Assembly: GCA_046349435.1 (NCBI GenBank)
Contig: JAXMCI010000075.1
Coordinates: 1 to 5,935 of the forward strand
Direction: 5' to 3'
DNA from: JAXMCI01 sp046349435
Lineage (GTDB): Bacteria > Pseudomonadota > Alphaproteobacteria > Dongiales > Dongiaceae
DNA: 5,935 nucleotides
Shown here one piece after another: positions 1-5,935 of this stretch. Position 1 is the stretch's first letter. Every line of letters starts with the position of its first letter. The position numbers and the translations under genes are program-made. The notes below the pieces were generated by a model. It was not told where the DNA came from. It did not search any database and saw nothing but the letters and a program-made list of their open reading frames with translations.

Positions 1-799
1 GCTCGCCCTCGACGACGAAGGCTGCCGCCGGCTCGCGAATCCCCTTCAGGACCTGCCCGCCGAGATCGCGGAGCACGAACAGGTCGCCGATCAGCCGGCG
101 GGTGGCCTCGCCGATGACCACCATGCCGGGCTCGGCCAGCGCCTGGAGGCGAGCCGCCAGGTTGGGCGTGTCGCCGACCACCGCCTGCTCCTGGGCCGCG
201 CCCTCGCCGACGAGGTCGCCGACGACCACCAGCCCGGTGGCGATCCCGACCCGCGCGGCCAGGAGCTGGCCGGCGACGCGCGGCAGCCGGCGCACCGCGG
301 CGACCACCGCCAGGCCGGCGCGCACCGCCCGCTCGGGCTCGTCCTCCCGCGCCCGCGGCCAGCCGAAATAGGCGAGCACGCCGTCGCCCATGAGCTTGGC
401 CACGAAGCCCTCGAACCGGCCGATCTCTCCCGCCACCATGTTCTGGTAGTCCTGCAGGACGTCGCGCATCTCCTCCGGGTCCAGCCGCTGGCTGAGCGCG
501 GTCGAGCCGACGAGGTCGACGAACATCACGGTGAGCTGGCGTCGCTCGGCCGGCGATGCCTCGGCAGGTGGTGCCGTCGGCGCCGGGGGCGGAGCCGGAG
601 TCTGCGCCGTCGACGCCGTGACGACCGCCATGGCGGCGACCGCCTGCAGCAGCCGCTTGCGATCGCCGAGCGAAAGGCCGAGCTCCTTGAGGTCGGCCTC
701 GGTCAGCGTCCGCAGCACGTCGAGATCGACGTCGTTGGCGCGAAAGGTGTCGGCGTGGCGGGCAAGGCCGCAGGCGGCCAGCCACTCTTCGAGCTCCAA
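1..799 (-). CDS. SAM-domain class III adenylate cyclase, N-terminal part (gene runs off the left edge)
   Basis: Only the first 266 codons are visible. Residues 1-56 look like a sterile alpha motif (EEWLAACGLARHADTF, then DLKELGLSLGDRKRLL). An Ala/Pro linker follows (about 61-84), then a class III cyclase homology domain from about 86. Both metal-binding aspartates are present (D95 in MFVDLVGST, D139 in MGDG). K135 and D210 fit the adenine-specifying pair, and N213 and R217 in GDTPNLAARL fit the transition-state residues. It should therefore convert ATP to cAMP rather than make cGMP. The start is inferred: the frame is closed by a TGA about 75 bases upstream and has no ATG or GTG before the SAM domain, but a TTG at 799-797 follows a GGAGG (808-804) by four bases. 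In this family the cyclase is often followed by an AAA-type ATPase and TPR repeats; that part would lie beyond base 1 and cannot be confirmed. No signal peptide or membrane segment is seen, so it is probably cytoplasmic. It is divergent from the small gene at 1018. Confidence 0.93.
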   Translation of the reverse strand, partial: MELEEWLAACGLARHADTFRANDVDLDVLRTLTEADLKELGLSLGDRKRLLQAVAAMAVVTASTAQTPAPPPAPTAPPAEASPAERRQLTVMFVDLVGSTALSQRLDPEEMRDVLQDYQNMVAGEIGRFEGFVAKLMGDGVLAYFGWPRAREDEPERAVRAGLAVVAAVRRLPRVAGQLLAARVGIATGLVVVGDLVGEGAAQEQAVVGDTPNLAARLQALAEPGMVVIGEATRRLIGDLFVLRDLGGQVLKGIREPAAAFVVEGE

Positions 800-870
800 T
801 TCCCCTCCCCGGCGGCTTGCCCCGGCGGCTTGAGGGAGCCTCCGGACCTCCCGATGAGCGCCGCCTCGCC

Positions 871-899
871 ATCATAGCCGCGCGCCACGGCGACGCCAG
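871..899 (-). promoter_or_regulatory. Candidate sigma-70-type promoter for the adenylate cyclase gene
   Basis: Read on the minus strand, TATGAT (876-871) matches five of six bases of the -10 consensus. It is preceded after exactly 17 bases by CTGGCG (899-894), a weak -35. Transcription would start near 864, giving a leader of about 65 bases before the TTG start. AT-rich hexamers are rare in this GC-rich stretch, which adds some weight. The assignment is by eye only. Confidence 0.35.
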
Positions 900-936
900 G
901 GCGCGCCGCCGCGCTTCCTCCTTCCCGGCCGACGCG

Positions 937-945
937 TGCTATAAG
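937..945 (+). promoter_or_regulatory. Candidate extended -10 promoter for the 57-residue small gene
   Basis: TGCTATAAG matches the extended -10 form TGnTATAAT (TG at 937-938, hexamer 940-945). No good -35 is seen at the usual distance; TTCCTC at 915-920 is 19 bases away and weak, but extended -10 promoters can do without one. Transcription would start near 952, giving a leader of about 66 bases that contains the two hairpins at 962-1000. Confidence 0.4.
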
Positions 946-961
946 GGATTCCGCAAGCAAT

Positions 962-1000
962 GCCCCCGATAAGGGGCGCGCCGCCCGGGGTCCGGCGGCG
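962..1000 (+). promoter_or_regulatory. Two tandem GC hairpins in the leader of the small gene
   Basis: GCCCC (962-966) pairs perfectly with GGGGC (973-977) around the six-base loop CGATAA. Immediately after, CGCCGCC (979-985) pairs perfectly with GGCGGCG (994-1000) around an eight-base loop. The second hairpin ends eight bases before the likely ribosome-binding sequence GGTGGA (1009-1014 region) of the gene starting at 1018. There is no U-tract, so this is not a standard terminator. It may be a leader structure affecting translation or mRNA stability, or simply a by-product of high GC. Confidence 0.3.
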
Positions 1001-1017
1001 GATGACGGGTGGATGGC

Positions 1018-1191
1018 ATGCGCTACAAGGCGGTGTCGACCGAGCGCTGGGGCATCCGGCGCTGGGTCGTGTTCGACAAGAAGACGGGGAAGATCGTCGA
1101 GATCGACCTCGAGCCCCACCGGGCGGCGGAGATCTGCGACCGGCTGAACGACGAGTTCGAGCGGAGCCGAGCGGCGGCCGCTTCCCCCTGA
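1018..1191 (+). CDS. Small hypothetical protein, 57 residues
   Basis: I do not recognise a named family. The protein is compact, charged and without a signal peptide or membrane segment, so it is probably cytoplasmic. Its order looks like two or three beta strands (RYKAVSTERWG, RRWVVFDKKTGKIVEIDL) followed by a helix (PHRAAEICDRLNDEFERSRAA). This resembles many small alphaproteobacterial proteins with the pattern W-VVD--TG-xV followed by a RLN-containing helix, which are mostly unassigned. Coding status rests on nearly every codon ending in G or C and on protein-like periodicity. ATG at 1018 is chosen because GGTGGA lies about five bases upstream; an in-frame GTG at 1009 would add three residues but has a poorer ribosome site. 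The gene sits 58 bases before hutU on the same strand and may be read through into it, but nothing in the sequence ties it to histidine catabolism. Confidence 0.75.
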   Translation: MRYKAVSTERWGIRRWVVFDKKTGKIVEIDLEPHRAAEICDRLNDEFERSRAAAASP

Positions 1192-1214
1192 CCCTCCCGT
1201 ATCAGGCGGCTTTC

Positions 1215-1222
1215 GTCTATAC
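1215..1222 (+). promoter_or_regulatory. Candidate HutC-type operator overlapping a -10-like sequence before hutU
   Basis: GTCTATAC lies 27 bases before the hutU start codon. It fits GTMTAKAC, the operator core I recall for the HutC subfamily of GntR regulators (M is A or C, K is G or T). It also contains TATACC (1218-1223), a four-of-six match to a -10 hexamer. A repressor bound here would cover that -10. No convincing -35 is seen. Without a HutC gene in the window this remains a positional argument. Confidence 0.35.
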
Positions 1223-1225
1223 CGG

Positions 1226-1244
1226 TCCTCCCCTGCCGGGAGGA
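1226..1244 (+). promoter_or_regulatory. Hairpin sequestering the hutU Shine-Dalgarno sequence
   Basis: TCCTCCC (1226-1232) pairs without mismatch with GGGAGGA (1238-1244) around the five-base loop CTGCC. The 3' arm is the hutU ribosome-binding site, five bases before the ATG at 1250. If folded, the site would be hidden from the ribosome. If transcription starts from the -10-like element at 1218-1223 (start near 1230), most of the 5' arm would be missing and the site free, so only longer transcripts from upstream would fold. The pairing is seen directly; the regulatory role is inferred. Confidence 0.45.
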
Positions 1245-1249
1245 GCGCC

Positions 1250-2941
<1,692 letters not shown>

Positions 2942-2968
2942 CGTCCGTTACCCCGAGCGCCCGGCGGA

Positions 2969-2989
2969 GGGCCCGGATCGACCGGGTCC
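2969..2989 (+). terminator. Weak hairpin after hutU, possible terminator without U-tract
   Basis: Eight base pairs form between 2969-2976 (GGGCCCGG without its first G paired further) and 2982-2989 (CCGGGTCC), including one G-U pair, around the loop ATCGA. It starts 28 bases after the hutU stop. No run of T follows, so a classical intrinsic terminator is not supported. It may stall transcription or protect the 3' end of the mRNA. It also overlaps the possible -35 of the next gene. Confidence 0.3.
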
Positions 2990-3004
2990 CCGGGCTGTGC
3001 TAGC
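2978..3004 (+). promoter_or_regulatory. Candidate promoter for the peptidase and lysozyme-like gene pair
   Basis: TGTGCTAGC (2996-3004) is a -10-like element with the same TGCTA core as the candidate at 938-942, and TCGACC (2978-2983) is a weak -35-like match about 15-16 bases upstream. Transcription would start near 3010 and leave a leader of about 34 bases before the ATG at 3044. The match is modest. Confidence 0.3.
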
Positions 3005-3043
3005 GTGGCAGGGCCGACGCACCGCCGGGAAAGGTGCCACCCC

Positions 3044-4690
3044 ATGCCGCTGCACGACGAGTACCTGGTCGACACCGCCGCGCTCGAGGTGCGGGCCGGC
3101 GCCGGACCGGGCTTCCCCGCGATCCTGACGCTGGCCCAGGGCCAGACGGTGATCCTGCTCGACGACCAGCGCGCCGACTGGTGGCTCGTCTCGGTGCCGG
3201 GCAGCGCCACGGTGCCCGGCTTCGTCGACCGCCGCTTCCTGCGGGCGCGCGGCGCCGCTCAGGCCATCGCGTCGCGCGAGGTCCCTCCCCCGGCCGCCCC
3301 TCCCCCGGCCGCCTCTGCGCCGGGTCCGGGCTCCGCGCCGGCCCGCCCGGCGCCGTCGTTCCTGGTCGTCACCCTGTCCGAGGACGGCAAGGCCGCCGAG
3401 GTCGACCGCTCGATCCAGATCATCACCGACAGCCCGGCGCAGCAGGGCACCACGCTGACGGCGCTGGGCGAGCGGCGCTACGCCGTGGCCCGCGCGGCCG
3501 CCAAGGCGCTGCTCGCCCAGGAGAAGGGCGATGCCCGCCAGGGCGTGCTGCGGCGGCTCGGCGGGCTGGCCGCGGTCACCAACGCGGCGTGGGTGGACGC
3601 CCTCGAGGTGCGCGACTCCTATGCCGCCCGGCCGCCGGCCCCGCCCGTCGCCGCGGCGGCGCACGGCGCGGCGCGGGTCGACGACCAGGGCATCTCCTGG
3701 AACGTCGCGATGGTGCGCGCGCCCGAGGCCTGGGCGATGGCGGGCGGCCTGGCGCAGCGGCCCTGGAGCGCGATCCGCATCGGCCACATCGACACCGGCG
3801 CCACGCGCCACCCGGCGCTGGGCTTCAGCGCCGCCTCGCCGGTCAGCAGCTTCGACCTGCTGGCCGACGGCATCAACTTCGTCGAGGCCGGGCAGCTGCC
3901 CGTCGACCCGCTCGGCTATGCCGGGCAGCCCGGGCACGGCACGCGGACCTCGAGCGTGCTCGGCGCCCTGCTCGGCGGCACCATGCTCGGCGTCGCGCCC
4001 GGCGTGCACATCGTGCCCTACCGGATCACCGACTGCGTGGTGATCGACAATCCGCTCAACCGCACGCGCTTCGCCGAGGCGATCCGCCACGCCGCCAATG
4101 ACGGCGGCTGCCAGGTGATGAGCGTCAGCCTGGGCGATCCGTGCTTCCCGCCGGAGGCGGTCGGCGCGCAGCTCGACGTCGCCTACGAGCACGGCGTCAT
4201 CCTGGTCGCGGCCGCCGGCAACATCACCAGCGAGGTGACCTATCCCGGCCGCTACAGCCGGGCGATCACCGCCGGCGGCGTCACCCAGGCGATGGTGCCC
4301 TGGACCGGCTCCAGCCGCGGCGCCCGGGTCGATCTCTGCGCCCCCGCCGAGAACGTGTTCCGCGCCAACACGACCCTGCGGAACGGCGCGCCCCTCTACG
4401 AGTATCTCGATACCGGCGGCGACGGCACCTCCTACGCGACGGTGCATGTCGCCGGCGCCGCCGCGCTCTGGCTGACCTGCCGCGCCGCCGAGCTGGCGCC
4501 GCTGCGCGGGACGTGGCGGCTGGTCGAGACCTTCCGCTGGTGCCTGCGGCGCAGCGCCCGCCGGCCGGACGGCTGGAACACCGGGCAGTGGGGCGCCGGC
4601 GTGCTCGACATCGTGGCGCTGCTGCAGTGCCCGCTGCCCGACCCCGGCAGCCTGCAGATCGCCAACCCGGCGCGCCGGGAATGGGCCTGA
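3044..4690 (+). CDS. SH3b-domain S8 (subtilisin-like) serine peptidase
   Basis: The product has 548 residues. Residues 6-68 look like a bacterial SH3 (SH3b) domain (ALEVRAGAGPGFPAIL, GFVDRRFL), which in this family often binds cell wall or proteins. A Pro/Ala-rich linker (72-105) follows, then about 110 residues of unassigned sequence (105-215) that could be a propeptide-like region. The peptidase domain runs from about 216 (GISWNVAMVRAPEAW). The full catalytic set is seen: D250 in GHIDTG, H298 in GHGT, oxyanion N393 in AAAGN and S463 in DGTSYA. After the serine, GTSYATVHVAG has V where the family usually has P (GTSxATPxVAG). No signal peptide or membrane segment is seen, which is unusual for S8 enzymes. 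ATG at 3044 is preferred because GGGAAAGG lies nine bases upstream; an in-frame GTG at 3005 would add 13 residues without adding a leader peptide. Thirteen bases separate it from the next gene, which also begins with an SH3b domain. The substrate is unknown. Confidence 0.92.
   Translation: MPLHDEYLVDTAALEVRAGAGPGFPAILTLAQGQTVILLDDQRADWWLVSVPGSATVPGFVDRRFLRARGAAQAIASREVPPPAAPPPAASAPGPGSAPARPAPSFLVVTLSEDGKAAEVDRSIQIITDSPAQQGTTLTALGERRYAVARAAAKALLAQEKGDARQGVLRRLGGLAAVTNAAWVDALEVRDSYAARPPAPPVAAAAHGAARVDDQGISWNVAMVRAPEAWAMAGGLAQRPWSAIRIGHIDTGATRHPALGFSAASPVSSFDLLADGINFVEAGQLPVDPLGYAGQPGHGTRTSSVLGALLGGTMLGVAPGVHIVPYRITDCVVIDNPLNRTRFAEAIRHAANDGGCQVMSVSLGDPCFPPEAVGAQLDVAYEHGVILVAAAGNITSEVTYPGRYSRAITAGGVTQAMVPWTGSSRGARVDLCAPAENVFRANTTLRNGAPLYEYLDTGGDGTSYATVHVAGAAALWLTCRAAELAPLRGTWRLVETFRWCLRRSARRPDGWNTGQWGAGVLDIVALLQCPLPDPGSLQIANPARREWA
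3284..3313 (+). repeat. Exact 15-bp tandem duplication in the peptidase linker
   Basis: CCTCCCCCGGCCGCC occurs twice head to tail (3284-3298 and 3299-3313). It is in frame and encodes PPPAA twice (residues 81-90). Both copies use the same codons, which points to a recent slippage duplication rather than selection for the amino acids alone. It lies in the flexible linker, so extra or fewer units would only change the spacing between the SH3b domain and the rest of the protein. Confidence 0.85.
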
Positions 4691-4703
4691 GGAGAGCAGC
4701 GCG

Positions 4704-5783
4704 ATGGCTTCGGGAACCGTGACGGCCTCCAGCCTCAACCTGCGTGCCGAGCCGGGGGGCGCGATCGTCACCGCGCTGCCGTTCGGCGCGCGGCTGACCA
4801 TCGAGGCGGAGGACGGGGAGTGGCTGAAGGTCAGCCAGGGCGCGCTCTCCGGCTATGTCGCGGCGCGCTTCGTCAGCCGCGAGGACGGTCCGCCCGCCGC
4901 CGTTCCGCCGCGCGATCCCGGCACGATCCGCGAGGACGCCCAGGGCGCCTACACGCCCGCCGGCCAGCGCTTCGTCAGCCGCAGCGCGGCCGGCTTCGTC
5001 ACCCGCGGCAAGACCACGGTGCGCGACTTCCTCGCCACGCCGGGCGCCGCCGGCCTCGCCGTCGCGCCGTCCGGGCAGCGCGTGCTGCAGGCGGTGCTGG
5101 CCAACGAAGGCTGCATGGAGGCGGTCAACAGCTACGACAACTCCTTCATGTCGTTCGGCATGCTGCAATGGACGGCCGGCGCCGACGGCAGCCCCGGCGA
5201 GCTCGGCGCCCTGCTGGCGCGGCTGAAGCGCGACGATGCGGCCGCCTTCGACGAGTATTTCGGCTCCTTCGGCCTCGACACCGAGGCGGGCGCGGGCGCC
5301 GCGGCGGGCGCCACGGGGCATCTCTCGCTGGCCGGAAGCCGGCTGGACAGCGCGGCCGCCAAGGCGGTGCTGCGGTCCGGGCTGTGGGCCTACCGCTTCT
5401 GGCGGGCGGGGCACGCCGACCCGATGCGCCGCTGCCAGATCGGCCACGGCGCCGGGCGCATCGAGCTGGTGCGCCGGCTGCCCGTGGCGCAGGCCACCGC
5501 GGCGGACTACGTCACCTCGGAGCTCGGCATCGCCCTGCTGCTCGACCAGCACGTCAACCGGCCGGCGCATGTCCGCGGCACCCTCGGGCAGGCGGTCTCG
5601 GACCTCCTCGCCGAGGGCGCCTCGCCCGCTCCGGCCGGCTGGACCACGGAGACCGAGGCCCGGCTGCTCACGCTCTATCTCGCCCGGCGGGCCGCCACCT
5701 CGATGACCCATTCGGAGGCCAGGGCCGCGGCCATCCGCCAGTCCGGCCTGGTCAGCGCCGCACGGGGCAGCTTCCAGCCCTGA
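4704..5783 (+). CDS. SH3b-domain protein with probable lysozyme-like (peptidoglycan hydrolase) domain
   Basis: The product has 359 residues. Residues 4-59 are a clear SH3b domain (SSLNLRAEPG, GEWLKVSQG, GYVAARFVSRE). A linker (60-115) follows, then a domain whose best-marked stretch is NEGCMEAVNSYDNSFMSFGM, continued by LQWT (134-157). A glutamate (E135) followed about 15 residues later by S-F-G-M-L-Q resembles the catalytic Glu and the S-x-G-L-x-Q motif of soluble lytic transglycosylases and goose-type lysozymes, so cleavage of a cell-wall glycan is the likely role. The family assignment is tentative, as I cannot name an exact Pfam entry. The rest (about 160-359) is helical and Ala-rich, without membrane segments. 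No signal peptide is seen, so export, if any, must use another route or cell lysis. ATG at 4704 has TGAGGAGAG just upstream, overlapping the peptidase stop, so the two genes are very probably co-transcribed. The gene converges with a minus-strand gene ten bases beyond its stop. Confidence 0.85.
   Translation: MASGTVTASSLNLRAEPGGAIVTALPFGARLTIEAEDGEWLKVSQGALSGYVAARFVSREDGPPAAVPPRDPGTIREDAQGAYTPAGQRFVSRSAAGFVTRGKTTVRDFLATPGAAGLAVAPSGQRVLQAVLANEGCMEAVNSYDNSFMSFGMLQWTAGADGSPGELGALLARLKRDDAAAFDEYFGSFGLDTEAGAGAAAGATGHLSLAGSRLDSAAAKAVLRSGLWAYRFWRAGHADPMRRCQIGHGAGRIELVRRLPVAQATAADYVTSELGIALLLDQHVNRPAHVRGTLGQAVSDLLAEGASPAPAGWTTETEARLLTLYLARRAATSMTHSEARAAAIRQSGLVSAARGSFQP
4865..4982 (+). repeat. 16-bp direct repeat pair encoding RFVSR in the lysozyme-like gene
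   Basis: GCGCTTCGTCAGCCGC occurs at 4865-4880 and 4967-4982, 102 bases (34 codons) apart and in the same frame. The copies encode RFVSR at the end of the SH3b domain (55-59) and again in the linker (89-93); a looser third copy (GFVTR, 97-101) follows. A shorter repeat, CCGCGAGGACG, occurs at 4878-4888 and 4928-4938. Together they suggest that the linker arose partly by duplication of the end of the SH3b domain. Confidence 0.6.
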
Positions 5784-5793
5784 GCAAGGCCGC

Positions 5794-5935
5794 CTAGCCC
5801 TCCTCCAGGCTGGCCGCGACCCGGGCCAGCGTCTCCTCCCAGCTGCTGCCGTTGCCCTGGGCGGAGGTGACGAGCCGGCGGTCGAATGCGCTCTCGATGT
5901 CGCCGACCAGGCAGGCGGCATCGTGCATGTGCTCG
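5794..5935 (-). CDS. C-terminal end of an unidentified protein (gene runs off the right edge)
   Basis: Only the last 46 codons and a TAG stop (5796-5794) are visible. I do not recognise the family. The visible part reads from EHMHDAACLVGDIESAFDRR to SSWEETLARVAASLEEG and looks like a soluble, mostly helical C terminus without membrane segments. Coding status is supported by codon use: almost every third position in this frame is G or C, unlike the overlapping minus-strand frame that stays open far to the left. The gene converges on the lysozyme-like gene with ten bases between the two stops, so the two are transcribed separately. No functional link to the neighbours can be claimed. Confidence 0.7.
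   Translation of the reverse strand, partial: EHMHDAACLVGDIESAFDRRLVTSAQGNGSSWEETLARVAASLEEG

Noticed and set aside
3005..3043. GTG at 3005 as an alternative start adding 13 residues to the S8 peptidase
   Set aside because: It would start at the predicted transcription start with no ribosome site, and the added residues do not form a signal peptide; ATG at 3044 has GGGAAAGG upstream.
2948..4801. Minus-strand open frame (617 codons) opposite the peptidase
   Set aside because: It has the same composition artefact; the plus strand carries a complete S8 catalytic set, and the minus frame shows no domain.
5774..5813. Inverted repeat CCAGCC (5774-5779) / GGCTGG (5808-5813) across the two convergent stops, as a bidirectional terminator
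   Set aside because: It has only six base pairs with a 28-base loop and no T-run on either side, and both arms lie in coding sequence; this is expected by chance at this GC content.
4281..5921. Minus-strand open frame (546 codons) opposite the lysozyme-like gene, running into the right edge
   Set aside because: It has biased Arg/Ala/Gly composition and overlaps both real frames. At the right edge another minus-strand frame, ending at 5794, has near-uniform G/C third positions and is the better gene.

Overview
The window is GC-rich DNA (almost every codon in the real genes ends in G or C) that reads like a chromosome of a high-GC alphaproteobacterium, probably of the Rhodospirillales/Hyphomicrobiales type. 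This guess rests on base composition, the SAM-domain adenylate cyclase architecture and the style of HutU; no rRNA or other taxonomic marker is present. Six coding regions are supported: two partial genes at the edges and four complete ones.

Left edge (1-799, minus strand): the first 266 residues of a class III adenylate cyclase with an N-terminal SAM-like domain; its C-terminal part lies beyond the window. A short divergent intergenic region (800-1017) separates it from a 57-residue conserved-looking small protein (1018-1191, plus). That region carries a candidate promoter in each direction and two strong GC hairpins in the leader of the small gene.

Centre (1250-2941, plus): a complete hutU, urocanate hydratase of histidine degradation, with all signature motifs. 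No other hut gene is visible. Its 58-base upstream gap holds an 8-base sequence matching the HutC-family operator consensus as I remember it, and a perfect 7-bp hairpin whose 3' arm is the Shine-Dalgarno sequence itself. This is the most interesting regulatory signal in the window.

Right (3044-5783, plus): a two-gene unit separated by 13 bases. The first gene encodes an SH3b domain, a Pro/Ala linker, an unassigned central region and an S8 subtilisin-like serine peptidase with the full Asp/His/Asn/Ser set. The second encodes an SH3b domain fused to a probable lysozyme-like (cell-wall hydrolase) domain. Neither has a recognisable signal peptide, although both domain types usually act outside the cytoplasm. 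The shared N-terminal SH3b module suggests that the two work on or at the same surface; this pair is the best candidate for an uncharacterised system here.

Right edge (5794-5935, minus strand): the last 46 codons of an unidentified gene, convergent with the lysozyme-like gene. No tRNA, rRNA, CRISPR array, insertion sequence or phage integration site was seen. Several long minus-strand open frames opposite the plus-strand genes are composition artefacts.
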